Shown: positions 43,554 through 54,755, numbered from the stretch's first letter. The stretch is DNA of 64,000 bases from Limosilactobacillus vaginalis DSM 5837 = ATCC 49540 (GCF_000159435.1 NZ_GG693415.1:36347-100346), one strand, 5' to 3'. The notes: a model not told the origin generated them from the sequence alone. Made by a program: numbers and translations.

Positions 43554-44549
43554 ATGGCAATTTTAGTTGCTGGTGGTGCCGGTTATATCGGTTCACACAT
43601 GGTTAAGGACTTAGTTGAACACGGTCAAGAAGTTGTCGTTGCTGATAACCTTTCTACAGGTCACCGTGACGCAATCAACCCAAAGGCAAAATTCTACGAA
43701 GGTGACATTCGTGACCGGAAGTTTTTGGACAAGATCTTTGATAATGAAGACATTGAAGCGGTTGTTCACTTCGCTGCTTTTTCAATTGTCCCTGAATCAA
43801 TGAGCAAGCCTTTGAAGTACTTTGACAACAATACTGGTGGAATGATCACTTTGCTTGAAGCAATGCGTGACCACAATATCAAGTACATTGTCTTCAGTTC
43901 AACAGCTGCTACTTACGGTGTTCCTGAACACATGCCAATTAAGGAAACTGATCCACAAAACCCAATCAACCCATACGGCTTGAGTAAGTTAATGATGGAA
44001 AAGATGATGCACTGGGCTGACAAGGCTTATGGCATTAAGTTTGTTGCTCTTCGGTACTTTAACGTTGCCGGTGCTGCTCCAGATGGAACTATTGGTGAAG
44101 ACCACGGTCCTGAAACACACTTAGTTCCGATCATTCTCCAAGTTGCTCAAGGAAAGCGGAAAGAATTGAGCATCTTTGGTGATGACTACAATACACCAGA
44201 TGGGACTAACGTTCGTGACTACGTTCATGTTATGGACTTGGCTGATGCCCACATCTTAGCAATTAAGTACCTTGAAGCTGGTAACGAAAGTAATGCATTC
44301 AACCTTGGTTCATCAACCGGGTTCTCTAATAAGCAAATACTTGAAGCAGCTCGAGAAGTTACTGGCGAACCAATTCCCGCAAAGATTGCCCCACGGCGTC
44401 CAGGAGACCCTGATTCATTAGTTGCCGCTAGTGACAAGGCCCGGAACGTTCTTGGCTGGGATCCAAAGTACGATGATGTTCATGACATTATCGCAACTGC
44501 ATGGAAGTGGCATTCAACCCACCCAAAGGGCTACGATGACCGCGACTAG
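43554..44549 (+). CDS. galE: UDP-glucose 4-epimerase
   Basis: This 331-residue short-chain dehydrogenase-type epimerase interconverts UDP-glucose and UDP-galactose. The NAD motif GGAGYIGSH is at 6-14, the catalytic Ser in SSTAATYG, the YxxxK in [10 protein letters not shown], and [15 protein letters not shown] downstream. The gene is alone, not in a gal operon, suggesting a role in exopolysaccharide or wall precursors as well as galactose use. AAGGAGG precedes the ATG. Confidence 0.96.
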   Translation: MAILVAGGAGYIGSHMVKDLVEHGQEVVVADNLSTGHRDAINPKAKFYEGDIRDRKFLDKIFDNEDIEAVVHFAAFSIVPESMSKPLKYFDNNTGGMITLLEAMRDHNIKYIVFSSTAATYGVPEHMPIKETDPQNPINPYGLSKLMMEKMMHWADKAYGIKFVALRYFNVAGAAPDGTIGEDHGPETHLVPIILQVAQGKRKELSIFGDDYNTPDGTNVRDYVHVMDLADAHILAIKYLEAGNESNAFNLGSSTGFSNKQILEAAREVTGEPIPAKIAPRRPGDPDSLVAASDKARNVLGWDPKYDDVHDIIATAWKWHSTHPKGYDDRD

Positions 44550-44588
44550 TTATTAATGCTTAGAATGTACTCATAATAATAAACCTTC

Positions 44589-44636
44589 AAAAAGTAACGT
44601 TTAGCAGGGGGAGTTTAGCTAAACGCTACTTTTTAT
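44589..44636 (+). terminator. Terminator after galE
   Basis: AAAAAGTAACGTTTAGC pairs with GCTAAACGCTACTTTTT. Confidence 0.9.
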
Positions 44637-44708
44637 TTTGACGTAAAATTAATGCAAAAAGTGGCTGGTGTGATAAGATGTTAGATGATTGAAAGGATGA
44701 TCGAAGAA

Positions 44709-45434
44709 ATGAAAGTACTTGCCATTGATACGTCAAACCATCCAATGAGTGTTGCGGTAGTTGAGGATAATCAGCTTTTGGCAACTGAAACATTGAACAT
44801 GGTACGTAACCATAGTATTTATTTAATGCCAGCAATTGATAAGCTATTTAAGCTTGTCAAGTGGCAACCAGAAGACGTTGACCGGATCGCTGTTGCCCAG
44901 GGACCAGGATCGTATACTGGCATTCGAATTGCAGTTTCAACCGCTAAGGTACTCGCTGACACCTTGAAGAAGGAGTTAGTAGGTATTTCGAGTCTTGAAG
45001 TGTTAGCGCGGAATGTTGTTCCAACAACTAAAGAAGTAATTGTGCCATTTTTCGATGCCCGGCGCGGAAACGTTTTTGCAGGCGCATACCAGTGGCAAGA
45101 TGGAAAATTAGTTAATCGGATTCCCGATCAACATTTGGCAATGAAGGAACTCCTGCAGCAACTTGCTCAATTACAGCAACCAATTTTATTAGTTGGGCAC
45201 TTAACTGAGCGAATTGAGAAGACAATGGGAGAAATGCCAGCCAATATTCAGTTAGCCCCACGACCATTTGCCATCCCTTCGACTTACCAGTTAGCACTTG
45301 CTGGAGAAGATGCTCAGCCAGTTACGGATATTGATTCGATGATTCCACATTATCTACGGATTACAGAAGCGGAAGCCAATTGGCAAAAGCTTCACCCAGG
45401 TGAGACTAGGCAAAATTATGTTCGCGAAGTTTAA
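44709..45434 (+). CDS. tsaB: tRNA t6A biosynthesis protein TsaB
   Basis: This 241-residue partner of TsaD in N6-threonylcarbamoyladenosine synthesis has MKVLAIDTSNHPMSVAV and QGPGSYTGIRIAVSTAKVL, family hallmarks. The ATG at 44709 matches the usual MKVLAIDTS start; in-frame ATGs at 44685 and 44697 are possible and the latter has GAAAGGATG close by. It opens the tsaB-rimI-tsaD operon, and its end overlaps rimI by 17 bases. Confidence 0.92.
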   Translation: MKVLAIDTSNHPMSVAVVEDNQLLATETLNMVRNHSIYLMPAIDKLFKLVKWQPEDVDRIAVAQGPGSYTGIRIAVSTAKVLADTLKKELVGISSLEVLARNVVPTTKEVIVPFFDARRGNVFAGAYQWQDGKLVNRIPDQHLAMKELLQQLAQLQQPILLVGHLTERIEKTMGEMPANIQLAPRPFAIPSTYQLALAGEDAQPVTDIDSMIPHYLRITEAEANWQKLHPGETRQNYVREV

Positions 45435-45978
45435 GAACTGGCTTAAACATCATCAGGAAGCTGGTCAATTAATTTTTGAACAGCAAACGAAGCTAATCAA
45501 TGGACGCCAGTTTACCATTCGCCGTGCAAGGTTCACCGATATTTCTTCAATTATTAGAATTGAGGAATTGATTTACGGGACGGCTCCTTGGAACGCAAAT
45601 GCTTTTCAAATTGAACTGGAGCGGGATCACGATCGACTTTATCTTGTAACGGTCTACGATGGGCAGGTAGTTGGCTATGCTGGTTGTTCATTTAATTGGT
45701 ATGAACACGAAAGCCACATTACCAATATTGGTGTGAGTCCGGCATATCAGGATCAAGGAATCGGTGCTAATTTGATTCAAATTTTAAAGACTTATGCTGG
45801 CAACCATGGCTATCCGCGAATGACACTAGAAGTGCGGATTCATAATCTAAGAGCACGAAAATTGTATGAACGACTAGGATTTCATCAAACCAATATCAAA
45901 TCGCACTATTATATTGATAACCGAGAAGACGCGGTTGAGATGGAAGTAAAATTGCAAAGTAGAGGGGAAAATACTTAG
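45418..45978 (+). CDS. rimI: RimI-type N-acetyltransferase
   Basis: This 186-residue GNAT enzyme has the acetyl-CoA motif [19 protein letters not shown] ([18 protein letters not shown]) and [19 protein letters not shown], as in ribosomal S18-alanine acetyltransferases. The N-terminal 40 residues extend beyond the usual length. I chose the ATG at 45418; a GTG six codons earlier is an alternative. It is encoded between tsaB and tsaD, the usual place. Confidence 0.9.
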   Translation: MFAKFKNWLKHHQEAGQLIFEQQTKLINGRQFTIRRARFTDISSIIRIEELIYGTAPWNANAFQIELERDHDRLYLVTVYDGQVVGYAGCSFNWYEHESHITNIGVSPAYQDQGIGANLIQILKTYAGNHGYPRMTLEVRIHNLRARKLYERLGFHQTNIKSHYYIDNREDAVEMEVKLQSRGENT

Positions 45979-45980
45979 TT

Positions 45981-47006
45981 ATGGCAGAAAGAACGTTAAT
46001 TTTGGCATTTGAAACGAGCTGTGATGAAACAAGTGTCGCGGTTGTTGAAAACGGCACTAAGATTTTATCAAATATTGTTGCCACTCAGATTGATAGCCAC
46101 CAACGATTTGGCGGTGTTGTTCCGGAGGTGGCTAGTCGGCACCATATTGAGTGGATTACCCGATGCACTGATCAGGCGCTAGCAGAGGCCAATGTTTCAT
46201 ATAACGATATAGCAGCTGTCGCGGTTACTTATGGTCCGGGACTAGTCGGCTCATTATTAATTGGGGTTACTGCAGCTAAAGCAATTGCGTGGGCACACAA
46301 TTTACCATTAGTTCCGGTAAACCACATGACTGGTCACTTATATGCTGCTCGGTATGTTGGCGAGTTTAAGTATCCACAAATGGCATTGCTTGTTTCAGGT
46401 GGTCATACAGAGTTGGTCTACATGAAGGCTGAACATGAATTTGAAATCATTGGTGAAACGCGTGATGATGCTGCTGGTGAGGCCTATGATAAGATTGGTC
46501 GGGTCCTTGGGGTTAATTATCCTGCTGGAAAAACGATCGATGAATGGGCAGCTAAGGGAGAAGATACTTTTCACTTCCCGCGAGCAATGGAAAAAGAGGC
46601 AAACTATGACTTTAGTTTTAGCGGCTTAAAGAGTGCCTTTATTAATACGGTTCATAATGCAGATCAGCGGGGTGAAAAACTAAATAAGTATGATTTAGCA
46701 GCCAGCTTCCAACAAAGCGTTGTTGACGTGTTAGCAGAAAAAACGATGCGGGCTCTTGACCGTTATCCGGTAAAACAGCTAATCTTAGCTGGCGGTGTTG
46801 CTGCTAACCATGGCCTTCGTTCTCGGTTAGACCATGACATGCATAAGTACCATCCAGACGTAACGATGCTCCAGGCACCATTGAAACTATGTGGTGATAA
46901 CGCAGCGATGATTGGTGCTGCTGGATATATGTGCTACCAACACGGTGATCGTGCCGGAATGGATTTGAATGCAGAACCGGGATTAATGTATGGGCGAATG
47001 AAGTAA
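45981..47006 (+). CDS. tsaD: tRNA N6-adenosine threonylcarbamoyltransferase
   Basis: This 341-residue enzyme transfers threonylcarbamoyl to A37 of ANN-decoding tRNAs. It begins [16 protein letters not shown], has the metal-binding HxxxH in [21 protein letters not shown], and [12 protein letters not shown] near the end. It starts two bases after rimI, with AGAGGGGA upstream. A terminator lies between it and the convergent proA. Confidence 0.97.
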   Translation: MAERTLILAFETSCDETSVAVVENGTKILSNIVATQIDSHQRFGGVVPEVASRHHIEWITRCTDQALAEANVSYNDIAAVAVTYGPGLVGSLLIGVTAAKAIAWAHNLPLVPVNHMTGHLYAARYVGEFKYPQMALLVSGGHTELVYMKAEHEFEIIGETRDDAAGEAYDKIGRVLGVNYPAGKTIDEWAAKGEDTFHFPRAMEKEANYDFSFSGLKSAFINTVHNADQRGEKLNKYDLAASFQQSVVDVLAEKTMRALDRYPVKQLILAGGVAANHGLRSRLDHDMHKYHPDVTMLQAPLKLCGDNAAMIGAAGYMCYQHGDRAGMDLNAEPGLMYGRMK

Positions 47007-47025
47007 AGATAAGTGTGTAAAAATA

Positions 47026-47078
47026 AAATGTGAGCTCCAGTGCTCGGTAAAGCCGAACTCTGAAGCTCACATTTTTTT
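47026..47078 (+). terminator. Terminator after tsaD
   Basis: AAATGTGAGCT pairs with AGCTCACATTT around an internal region with a small GG/CC hairpin; TTTTTTT follows. It also overlaps the end of proA and may serve both directions. Confidence 0.85.
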
Positions 47079-48318
47079 ATTTCCGGATTTGTCCATTACC
47101 GGTAATTTCATACTTAATCGTTGTTAACTGGTGTAGCCCCATTGGTCCACGAGCATGAAGCTTTTGGGTACTAATACCAATTTCAGCACCGAAGCCAAAC
47201 ATTCCGCCATCCGTAAACCGGGTAGAAGCGTTAACGTAAACACACGCAGAGTCAATTTGCTCCTGGAATTTCCGTCCTCGTTCTAAGTTATTAGTGATAA
47301 TTGTTTCGGAGTGATGGGTACTATGGTCATTAATGTGAGTGATTGCAGCATCAAGACTGTCAACAACTTTAACCGCCATAATGAGATCATTGTACTCAGT
47401 GTCCCAGTCTTCTGCGGTTACTGGGATAATCTCGGGAACAATTTTCCGTGCCGCTTCATCACCGCGAAGTTGAACACCGTGTTTGATTAATGCTTTAGCA
47501 ATCACTGGTAAGTAGGTTGAAGCTACCTGACGATGAATTAGTAGCTTTTCAGCAGCGTTGCAGACGGATGGGCGTTGAACCTTGGCGTTAACCGCAATTG
47601 CAGTTGCCATTTCAAGATCGGCATCACGATCGACGTAAACGTGACAGTTACCGGCTCCTGTTTCAATTACCGGAACGGTTGCAGTTTTAACAACTCGTTG
47701 AATCAGGCCGCGGCCACCTCGGGGGATGAGGACATCAATATACTTAGTTAAATTCATCATTTCCTGAGCACTTTGATGGCTTGGATCAGCGACCATTTGA
47801 ATAGCATCGGCTGGAAGCCCGGATTGGGTAAGAGCCTCGCGAAGGGCCTTGGCAATTGCCAGGTTAGTTTGTAATGCTTCCTTACCGCCACGGAGAATTA
47901 CCGCATTACCACTTTTAAAAGTAAGACCAGCAGCATCAGCAGTAACGTTTGGTCGGGCTTCAAAAATAATCCCAATGACACCCAATGGAACTCGCCGTTG
48001 AATAATTTGTAATCCGTCAGCACTAATCCATCCCCGGTCAATTTGCGCGGTCGGATCGGAAAGTTGGGCGATAGAACGAAGACCATTTGCCATGTCAGTG
48101 ATTCGCTGTTCGTTGAGCATTAAGCGGTCAAGAAACTTCTTTGGCATTTCATTAGCATTAGCTAAGTCTTGTTTATTTGCTGTAAGAATAGCAGTTTGAT
48201 TGGCTATTAAAGCATCAGCCATTGCAATTAGGCCCTTATTTTTAGATGCAGTATCAAGAATTGCTAATTGTCGTGCAGCTATTTGCGCTTGTTTACCGAT
48301 TTGATTGAGTGATGTCAT
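47077..48318 (-). CDS. proA: Glutamate-5-semialdehyde dehydrogenase
   Basis: This 413-residue enzyme reduces gamma-glutamyl phosphate for proline synthesis. Visible are RRVPLGVIGIIFEARPNVTADA, GNAVILRGGKEA, and the active-site Cys in QRPSVCNAAEKLL. AAGGAGG precedes the ATG. It follows proB after a 263-base gap that is filled by structured repeat B. Both genes are probably governed by the T-box upstream of proB. Confidence 0.96.
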   Translation of the reverse strand: MTSLNQIGKQAQIAARQLAILDTASKNKGLIAMADALIANQTAILTANKQDLANANEMPKKFLDRLMLNEQRITDMANGLRSIAQLSDPTAQIDRGWISADGLQIIQRRVPLGVIGIIFEARPNVTADAAGLTFKSGNAVILRGGKEALQTNLAIAKALREALTQSGLPADAIQMVADPSHQSAQEMMNLTKYIDVLIPRGGRGLIQRVVKTATVPVIETGAGNCHVYVDRDADLEMATAIAVNAKVQRPSVCNAAEKLLIHRQVASTYLPVIAKALIKHGVQLRGDEAARKIVPEIIPVTAEDWDTEYNDLIMAVKVVDSLDAAITHINDHSTHHSETIITNNLERGRKFQEQIDSACVYVNASTRFTDGGMFGFGAEIGISTQKLHARGPMGLHQLTTIKYEITGNGQIRK

Positions 48319-48368
48319 GATATGATCCTCCTTGGTTGAATTTTGAGTTTTCTCCTATTGTTATGTAG

Positions 48369-48582
48369 TCTTTGTTCGCCAGGGCTTGCTAGAGCTAGTG
48401 TTTTAGGCGACTGAGTCGAAATGTGTTCGCCGTGACTTTCCTCGAGCTAAGGTTCTAGGCAACTGAGTCAAGATCTGCTTGCCAGGAACTTGCTAGAGCT
48501 AACAACCTCCCTCGCAGATGCTTCCAGCATCTAGTCGGGAGAAATTGTTAGCTTTCCGCAAGTTCTTTGCTGGCTCGCACTC
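48369..48582 (-). repeat. Structured intergenic repeat, copy B (between proB and proA)
   Basis: Read on the minus strand the element begins within the proB stop codon with GAGTGCGAGCC, as copy A does. Given as plus-strand positions, its stems are 48558-48565 with 48486-48493 (GAACTTGC/GCAAGTTC), 48545-48553 with 48497-48505 (AGCTAACAA/TTGTTAGCT), 48537-48541 with 48507-48511 (CTCCC/GGGAG) and 48527-48532 with 48516-48521 (AGATGC/GCATCT). Two tail units of 52 and 51 bases follow (48483-48432 and 48431-48381), each with GACTCAG and closing pairs GGCAA/TTGCC or GGCGA/TCGCC, plus a partial third. It lies inside the proBA transcript. Confidence 0.78.
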
Positions 48583-49373
48583 TATTTTCCAAACCTTGTT
48601 CCCACTTCTTCGCTACCGTCGAGGATTTGGAAGATGATTTTGGGATCACGGCCGTTGCAAAGGACCATGTGCTGGTTAGCTTGCATAATAGTGGCAGCGG
48701 CGCGGAGCTTAGTGACCATCCCACCGGTGCCAAATTGGGTACTGCTACCACTTGCGGCTTGCTCAAGTTCTGGAGTCATTTGATTAACGTGACGAATGGG
48801 TTGGGCATCGGTAAATTTATGCGGATCACGATTATAAAAGGCATCGATGTCAGAAAGAACGATTAACAGATCAGCCTTAATTTTAGTCGCAACTTGGGCA
48901 GAGAGTTCATCGTTATCACTGAAAGTAGTGTGGTGATCCAGCTCATCAACTGAAACTGGATCATTTTCGTTGATAATTGGGACAACCGCATCACCAAGAA
49001 GAGTTTCGATCGTATTAAGAATGTGCTGACGGCTAACCGGGTAGTCAAGGACATCTCGGGTTAATAAAATTTGTCCGACCTTAGTCTGATAATCCAGAAA
49101 TCGTTGCGAATAGATCCGCATTAACTCGGTTTGACCAATTGCGGCCAGGGCCTGTTGCTGAGCAATTTCAGCTGGCCGCTTTGTTAAGCCGAGACTGGCA
49201 AGGCCAACACCAATCGCACCTGAAGAAACTAAAACCATTTCGTAACCTTGATGATTCAGCGTTGCAAGAGTATACGCCAGGCGGTCAATTGTCCGTAAAT
49301 TAACCTGACCGTTGGGGTAGATTAAACTACTTGTCCCAACTTTAACAACAATGCGTTGATGCTGCTTTCCCAT
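48582..49373 (-). CDS. proB: Glutamate 5-kinase (without PUA domain)
   Basis: This 263-residue kinase makes gamma-glutamyl phosphate, the first step to proline. The amino-acid-kinase fold shows RIVVKVGTSSLI, LVSSGAIGVGLA, INENDPVS, and FGTGGMVTKLRAA. E. coli ProB is about 100 residues longer, with a C-terminal PUA domain; that domain is missing here, and the stop comes straight after GTRFGK. Short forms are known in other lactic acid bacteria. I chose the start preceded by AAGGG about ten bases upstream; an upstream frame extension lies in the T-box leader. Confidence 0.92.
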   Translation of the reverse strand: MGKQHQRIVVKVGTSSLIYPNGQVNLRTIDRLAYTLATLNHQGYEMVLVSSGAIGVGLASLGLTKRPAEIAQQQALAAIGQTELMRIYSQRFLDYQTKVGQILLTRDVLDYPVSRQHILNTIETLLGDAVVPIINENDPVSVDELDHHTTFSDNDELSAQVATKIKADLLIVLSDIDAFYNRDPHKFTDAQPIRHVNQMTPELEQAASGSSTQFGTGGMVTKLRAAATIMQANQHMVLCNGRDPKIIFQILDGSEEVGTRFGK

Positions 49374-49387
49374 ATTAACCATCCCTT

Positions 49388-49580
49388 CTAAACAAAAAAC
49401 ATGCCTAAGTCGAGGCACCAGTTACGGCGTTACCATCCTCGTTCAAAGACATGCTTTACTCTTTTTCAAAAATATTATTTACGTGTTGGATTAATAATGA
49501 TTAGGATTCGGAATTATGTAAGTGGCTTTCAGCCGATGACCACTATTCTCTGGAACTTCCTACTTGGATCATTTGATTGC
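49388..49580 (-). promoter_or_regulatory. T-box leader of proBA (probably proline)
   Basis: Read on the minus strand, the leader has an AGTA bulge, then AGAGAATAGTGG and GGCTGAAAGCC typical of T-box stem I. A CCG triplet in TTCCGAATCC is the candidate proline specifier. The T-box sequence itself is GAGGATGGTAACGCCG (plus 49424-49440). It is followed by TGCCT/AGGCA and TTTTTT (plus 49391-49417) as the terminator. Uncharged tRNA-Pro would favour the antiterminator and turn on proBA. Confidence 0.75.
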
Positions 49581-49609
49581 AGTTTACTTTCTTCTTGGTT
49601 AAAAGTCAA
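49581..49609 (-). promoter_or_regulatory. proBA promoter overlapping the ABC-F stop codon
   Basis: On the minus strand TTGACT (plus 49604-49609) and TAAACT (plus 49581-49586) are exactly 17 bases apart. The TGA of the -35 box is the stop codon of the upstream ABC-F gene. Confidence 0.75.
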
Positions 49610-51558
49610 CTATTTTCTTGATCAAACTTTTCTAGCTCCTCGGCTGCATTAGTCCACTCCAACTCGACTTCTTCAGACTGTTCATTTAACTTATTCAGTT
49701 GTTTTTGCAAATCCGCGAGTTGTCCAATATCAGTAGCAACTTCTGGTTGACTCATCTGCTCTTGAATTGCTTGTGACTGTTCTTCAAGGGAAGCCATTTG
49801 ATCTTCTAACTTGTCAACTTGTCGCTGAAGCTTTCGCCGGGCTCGCTGAGTTTCCTTACTTTGCTGGTAAGACTGTTGAGCGCTGGATTTTTTGGGCTTA
49901 GCTGTTGAGTTTACTTGTTGCTCATCCTGTCCTGCAGTTGAAGCTAATTCCTTATTGACGGCTTCAAGGTAGTCATCATAGTCACCTTCATAATGCTTAA
50001 TTCCGGTAGCGCTCATGTCAAGAACATCCGTGGCAACTTGGTTAATAAAGTACCGGTCGTGGGAAATAAATAGTACCGTGCCAGAGAACTCGTTGATTGC
50101 GTTCTCAAGGACTTCACGACTATCAATATCTAAGTGGTTCGTTGGTTCATCAAGAATTAAGAAGTTGATTGGTTTAAAAGAAAGCTTAGTTAACTCTAGG
50201 CGAGCTTTTTCGCCACCGGAAAGGTCATGGACAAGTTTATAAACATCATCGCCAACGAAGAGAAAACTACCAAGTAGGGAGCGAATATCCTTTTCAGGAA
50301 CGTTTGAGTGATCGTCCCAAACTTCATTTAAAACAGATTTTTCGGGATGAAGCTGCTGCTGTTCCTGATCGTAGTAACCAATTTGCAAGTTAGCGCCTAG
50401 TTTAATCGAACCGCTAATCAGTGGGATCCGATCCAAAATTGACTTTAGCAGGGTTGATTTACCGATTCCGTTGGGCCCAATGATTCCAACTCGTTGGGGC
50501 TTACGAACGGAAAACGAAAGCGGCCCGGCAAGCTTTTGATCATTATAACCAACTACTGCGCGGTCAACATCCAGGACTTCGTTACCACTATCCTTATCAC
50601 TGTGAAAATGGAAGTGGATTGACCGATCGTCAGTCTCGGGACGATCCATCCGATCCATTTTTTCTAGTTGTTTCCGACGCGCCTGAGCACGTTTTGTGGT
50701 TGAAGCCCGAACAATGTTGCGGTTGACAAAGTCTTCAAGCTTTGCAATCTTCTTTTGCTGTTGTTCGTAGTGCTTCCATTCAGCAGTAAGCCATTCTTGT
50801 TTATGCTGCATAAATTGGGTGTAATTGCCAGTATAATGACGCAACGTATGGTTATCGAGATCGTAAATATCAGAAACAACTCGATCAAGGAAGTACCGGT
50901 CGTGAGAAACGACAAGCAGTGCGCCCTGATAGCTCTTTAGATAATCTTCTAGCCATGCAAGAACGTTCATATCTAAGTGGTTTGTTGGTTCGTCTAGGAT
51001 CAAAAGATCAGGGGACTGCAAAAGAATTTTAGCAAGGGCTAGTTTTGTCTTTTGTCCTCCAGATAGGGAATTGATCGCAGTTTGGTAGTCAGCTTCTTCA
51101 AACCCAAATCCTTTTAAGATTCCCCGCATTCGTGACTCGTATTCAAAACCGCCCTGTTTCTTGAAAGCAGATTGGAGCTGAGAATATTTTTCCGTTGTTA
51201 GCTGGAATTCTTTAGTTGCTGGATCGAGTGAAGCTAACTGGTTTTCTAACTGGTGAATTTGCTTTTCCATTTTATGGAGAGGAGCAAATACTAGATCAAG
51301 TTCGGCCCAGATACTATTTTGGCTATCTAACCCTTGATCCTGAGCCAGGTAACCGATAGTTAGATCCTTGCTTTTAGAAATTGTCCCTTCATCGGGGCTA
51401 GTGATTCCGGCAATCATTTTTAAGAGGGTCGTTTTCCCGGCACCATTGCGACCGACAAGGGCTGTCCGGCCATGTTCCTGAATTTGGAGATTGATGTCAT
51501 GAAAGAGGACATCAGCGCCAAAACGACGCATTACATTATTGGCTTGCAAAAGAATCAT
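49606..51558 (-). CDS. ABC-F family ATPase
   Basis: This 650-residue protein has two ATP-binding domains and no membrane segment. Walker A motifs are GRNGAGKTTLL and GPNGIGKSTLL; signatures are LSGGQKTKLALAKI and LSGGEKARLELTKL; Walker B are LLILDEPTNHLD and FLILDEPTNHLD. The inter-domain linker is charged, and a C-terminal coiled coil runs from about 560. ABC-F proteins act on ribosomes, as translation factors or antibiotic-protection proteins; this one looks like YdiF. The start at 51558 has GAGGT upstream. Its stop codon is part of the proBA promoter. Confidence 0.92.
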   Translation of the reverse strand: MILLQANNVMRRFGADVLFHDINLQIQEHGRTALVGRNGAGKTTLLKMIAGITSPDEGTISKSKDLTIGYLAQDQGLDSQNSIWAELDLVFAPLHKMEKQIHQLENQLASLDPATKEFQLTTEKYSQLQSAFKKQGGFEYESRMRGILKGFGFEEADYQTAINSLSGGQKTKLALAKILLQSPDLLILDEPTNHLDMNVLAWLEDYLKSYQGALLVVSHDRYFLDRVVSDIYDLDNHTLRHYTGNYTQFMQHKQEWLTAEWKHYEQQQKKIAKLEDFVNRNIVRASTTKRAQARRKQLEKMDRMDRPETDDRSIHFHFHSDKDSGNEVLDVDRAVVGYNDQKLAGPLSFSVRKPQRVGIIGPNGIGKSTLLKSILDRIPLISGSIKLGANLQIGYYDQEQQQLHPEKSVLNEVWDDHSNVPEKDIRSLLGSFLFVGDDVYKLVHDLSGGEKARLELTKLSFKPINFLILDEPTNHLDIDSREVLENAINEFSGTVLFISHDRYFINQVATDVLDMSATGIKHYEGDYDDYLEAVNKELASTAGQDEQQVNSTAKPKKSSAQQSYQQSKETQRARRKLQRQVDKLEDQMASLEEQSQAIQEQMSQPEVATDIGQLADLQKQLNKLNEQSEEVELEWTNAAEELEKFDQENS

Positions 51559-51683
51559 TTTGTTTACCTCGTTCTTCAAAAGATGTACTTTTCCATTATA
51601 CGCTGGTTAGCCTTGATTTCACAAAGTTTAGCTTGTAAATTACGTTAATGATTAAGCAAATGAAAAAATTTTTGAAAATAATT

Positions 51684-51701
51684 TTGTTTGAGTGTTCACA
51701 A
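51684..51701. promoter_or_regulatory. Candidate Rex operator upstream of rex
   Basis: TTGTTTGAGTGTTCACAA has the 18-base layout of Rex sites (TTGTGAA-N4-TTCACAA) with a perfect right half and two mismatches in the left. It lies about 120 bases before rex and suggests autoregulation by NADH status. Confidence 0.55.
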
Positions 51702-51823
51702 TGAGAGAGTTTGTTGCTAGAATAATAAGAGAATTGGATTTCACAAACTAGCAAAATTGAGTAGAAAATATAAGCTCACTAATGTTGAATAATATAAAAA
51801 TATCGTAGGAGGAATAACAAAGA

Positions 51824-52480
51824 ATGGCTACCAAGAAAATTCCTAAGGCAACGGCAAAGCGTTTACCAATTTATTACCGTTACCTTAGCGTACTATTAAG
51901 TGCAAATAAGCGACGGGTTTCATCAACGGAACTCTCAGAGGCGGTTCAGGTTGATTCCGCAACTATTCGTCGTGACTTTTCTTATTTTGGTGAATTGGGT
52001 AAGCGGGGCTATGGTTACGATGTTGAGAGCCTGTTGAATTTCTTCAAGGGGATCCTAAATCAGGATACTCTTACTAACGTGGCCCTTGTTGGAGTCGGTT
52101 CATTAGGGAGTGCGCTTCTTAACTATAATTTCCATCAAGATACTAACTTACGGATTAGCGCAGCGTTCGATACTAAGCCTGAATTAGCAAACACCGTAAA
52201 GAGCGGGATTCCAATTTATCCAGCAAGTGAAATGCAAAAGCAGATTAAGGAACAACAGATTGATGCCGTGATCTTGACTGTTCCAAGCTCAACTTCCCAA
52301 AAGGTTGCGGATCAATTAGTTAGTGTTGGGGTAAAGGGAATCTTGAACTTCACACCCGTTCGTCTATCAGTTCCAAAGAATGTCCAGGTTCAAAATATTG
52401 ACTTGACTAATGAACTTCAAACATTAATTTACTTTATCAAGAATTATGCTGAAAATAATCATGATGAAAAAACAAACTAA
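51824..52480 (+). CDS. rex: Redox-sensing transcriptional repressor Rex
   Basis: This 218-residue repressor has an N-terminal winged helix ([17 protein letters not shown]...[25 protein letters not shown]) and a Rossmann domain with [16 protein letters not shown] that binds NADH or NAD. High NADH releases it from DNA, relieving fermentation genes such as adhE, which is in this window. GGAGGAATAA precedes the ATG. Its place before groESL is common in lactobacilli. Confidence 0.96.
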   Translation: MATKKIPKATAKRLPIYYRYLSVLLSANKRRVSSTELSEAVQVDSATIRRDFSYFGELGKRGYGYDVESLLNFFKGILNQDTLTNVALVGVGSLGSALLNYNFHQDTNLRISAAFDTKPELANTVKSGIPIYPASEMQKQIKEQQIDAVILTVPSSTSQKVADQLVSVGVKGILNFTPVRLSVPKNVQVQNIDLTNELQTLIYFIKNYAENNHDEKTN

Positions 52481-52490
52481 ATTATAAAAT

Positions 52491-52531
52491 CGTCGGTAGT
52501 TACGCTAAATGTAATTGCCGGCGACTTTTTA
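52491..52531 (+). terminator. Terminator after rex
   Basis: CGTCGGTAGTTAC faces GTAATTGCCGGCG with CGAC/GTCG at the base; TTTTT follows. Confidence 0.75.
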
Positions 52532-52557
52532 GTTAGCATCGTCTGAAGGGTATATTG

Positions 52558-52624
52558 GTTGCAATCAACTCTAAAAATGGTATAGTAGAAAATGTAATTA
52601 GCACTTGGAAGACGAGAGTGCTAA
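52558..52624 (+). promoter_or_regulatory. groESL promoter with CIRCE operator
   Basis: TTGCAA (52558-52563) and TATAGT (52581-52586) are 17 bases apart. Downstream TTAGCACTT-N9-GAGTGCTAA (52598-52624) is the CIRCE inverted repeat with one mismatch in the left arm. It is the binding site of HrcA, the heat-shock repressor. Confidence 0.93.
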
Positions 52625-52658
52625 ATTAACTTTTGATTATCAAAATGGAGGGATTAAC

Positions 52659-52943
52659 GTGTTAAAACCATTAGGAGATCGCGTGGTTCTTAAAGCTGAA
52701 ACTGAAGAAGAAAAGACAGTCGGTGGTATTGTTCTTGCTTCAAACGTTAAGGAAAAGCCAACAACAGGTAAGGTTATTGCTGTTGGTGCTGGCCGAACAT
52801 TAGACAATGGTGAAAAGTTAGCACCAGCTGTTAAGGAAGGCGATCGGGTCCTCTTTGATAAGTACGCTGGAAATGAAGTTGAATACAACGGTGAGAAGTA
52901 CCTCGTTGTTCATGAAAAGGATCTTGTAGCCGTAATCGACTAA
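52659..52943 (+). CDS. groES: Co-chaperonin GroES
   Basis: This 94-residue co-chaperonin caps the GroEL chamber. It begins [26 protein letters not shown] and contains the mobile loop and roof regions of normal length. The start is GTG at 52659 with GGAGGG upstream; the frame is open further upstream, across the CIRCE element, but that part is not coding. It is co-transcribed with groEL. Confidence 0.96.
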   Translation: MLKPLGDRVVLKAETEEEKTVGGIVLASNVKEKPTTGKVIAVGAGRTLDNGEKLAPAVKEGDRVLFDKYAGNEVEYNGEKYLVVHEKDLVAVID

Positions 52944-52993
52944 TTAGCAGGATTAATCAAAAACGTTACAGATTTTAATTTTGAGGTGAATAA

Positions 52994-54628
<1,635 letters not shown>

Positions 54629-54660
54629 TTTCGCTAATCACAAATTAAATCTAATTAATT

Positions 54661-54711
54661 AAAAGACTGTCAGTCCTTTGTTATAGAATGAAAGGGCTGA
54701 TAGTCTTTTTG
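54661..54711 (+). terminator. Terminator after groEL
   Basis: AAAAGACTGTCAGTCCTTT pairs with AAAGGGCTGATAGTCTTTTT using a few G.U pairs. Confidence 0.88.
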
Positions 54712-54755
54712 CTTTAAAGCAGTTAATCCAATTTTTTGTAAGAAAAATTATTTAA

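Noticed and set aside
48567..48866. A 99-codon open frame on the plus strand opposite proB
   Set aside because: It is antisense to the conserved kinase coding sequence, has no ribosome site or family resemblance, and is explained by codon structure of proB.
49401..49652. An 83-codon plus-strand open frame near the ABC-F end
   Set aside because: It runs antisense across the proBA T-box leader and the ABC-F end; the T-box explains the sequence conservation.
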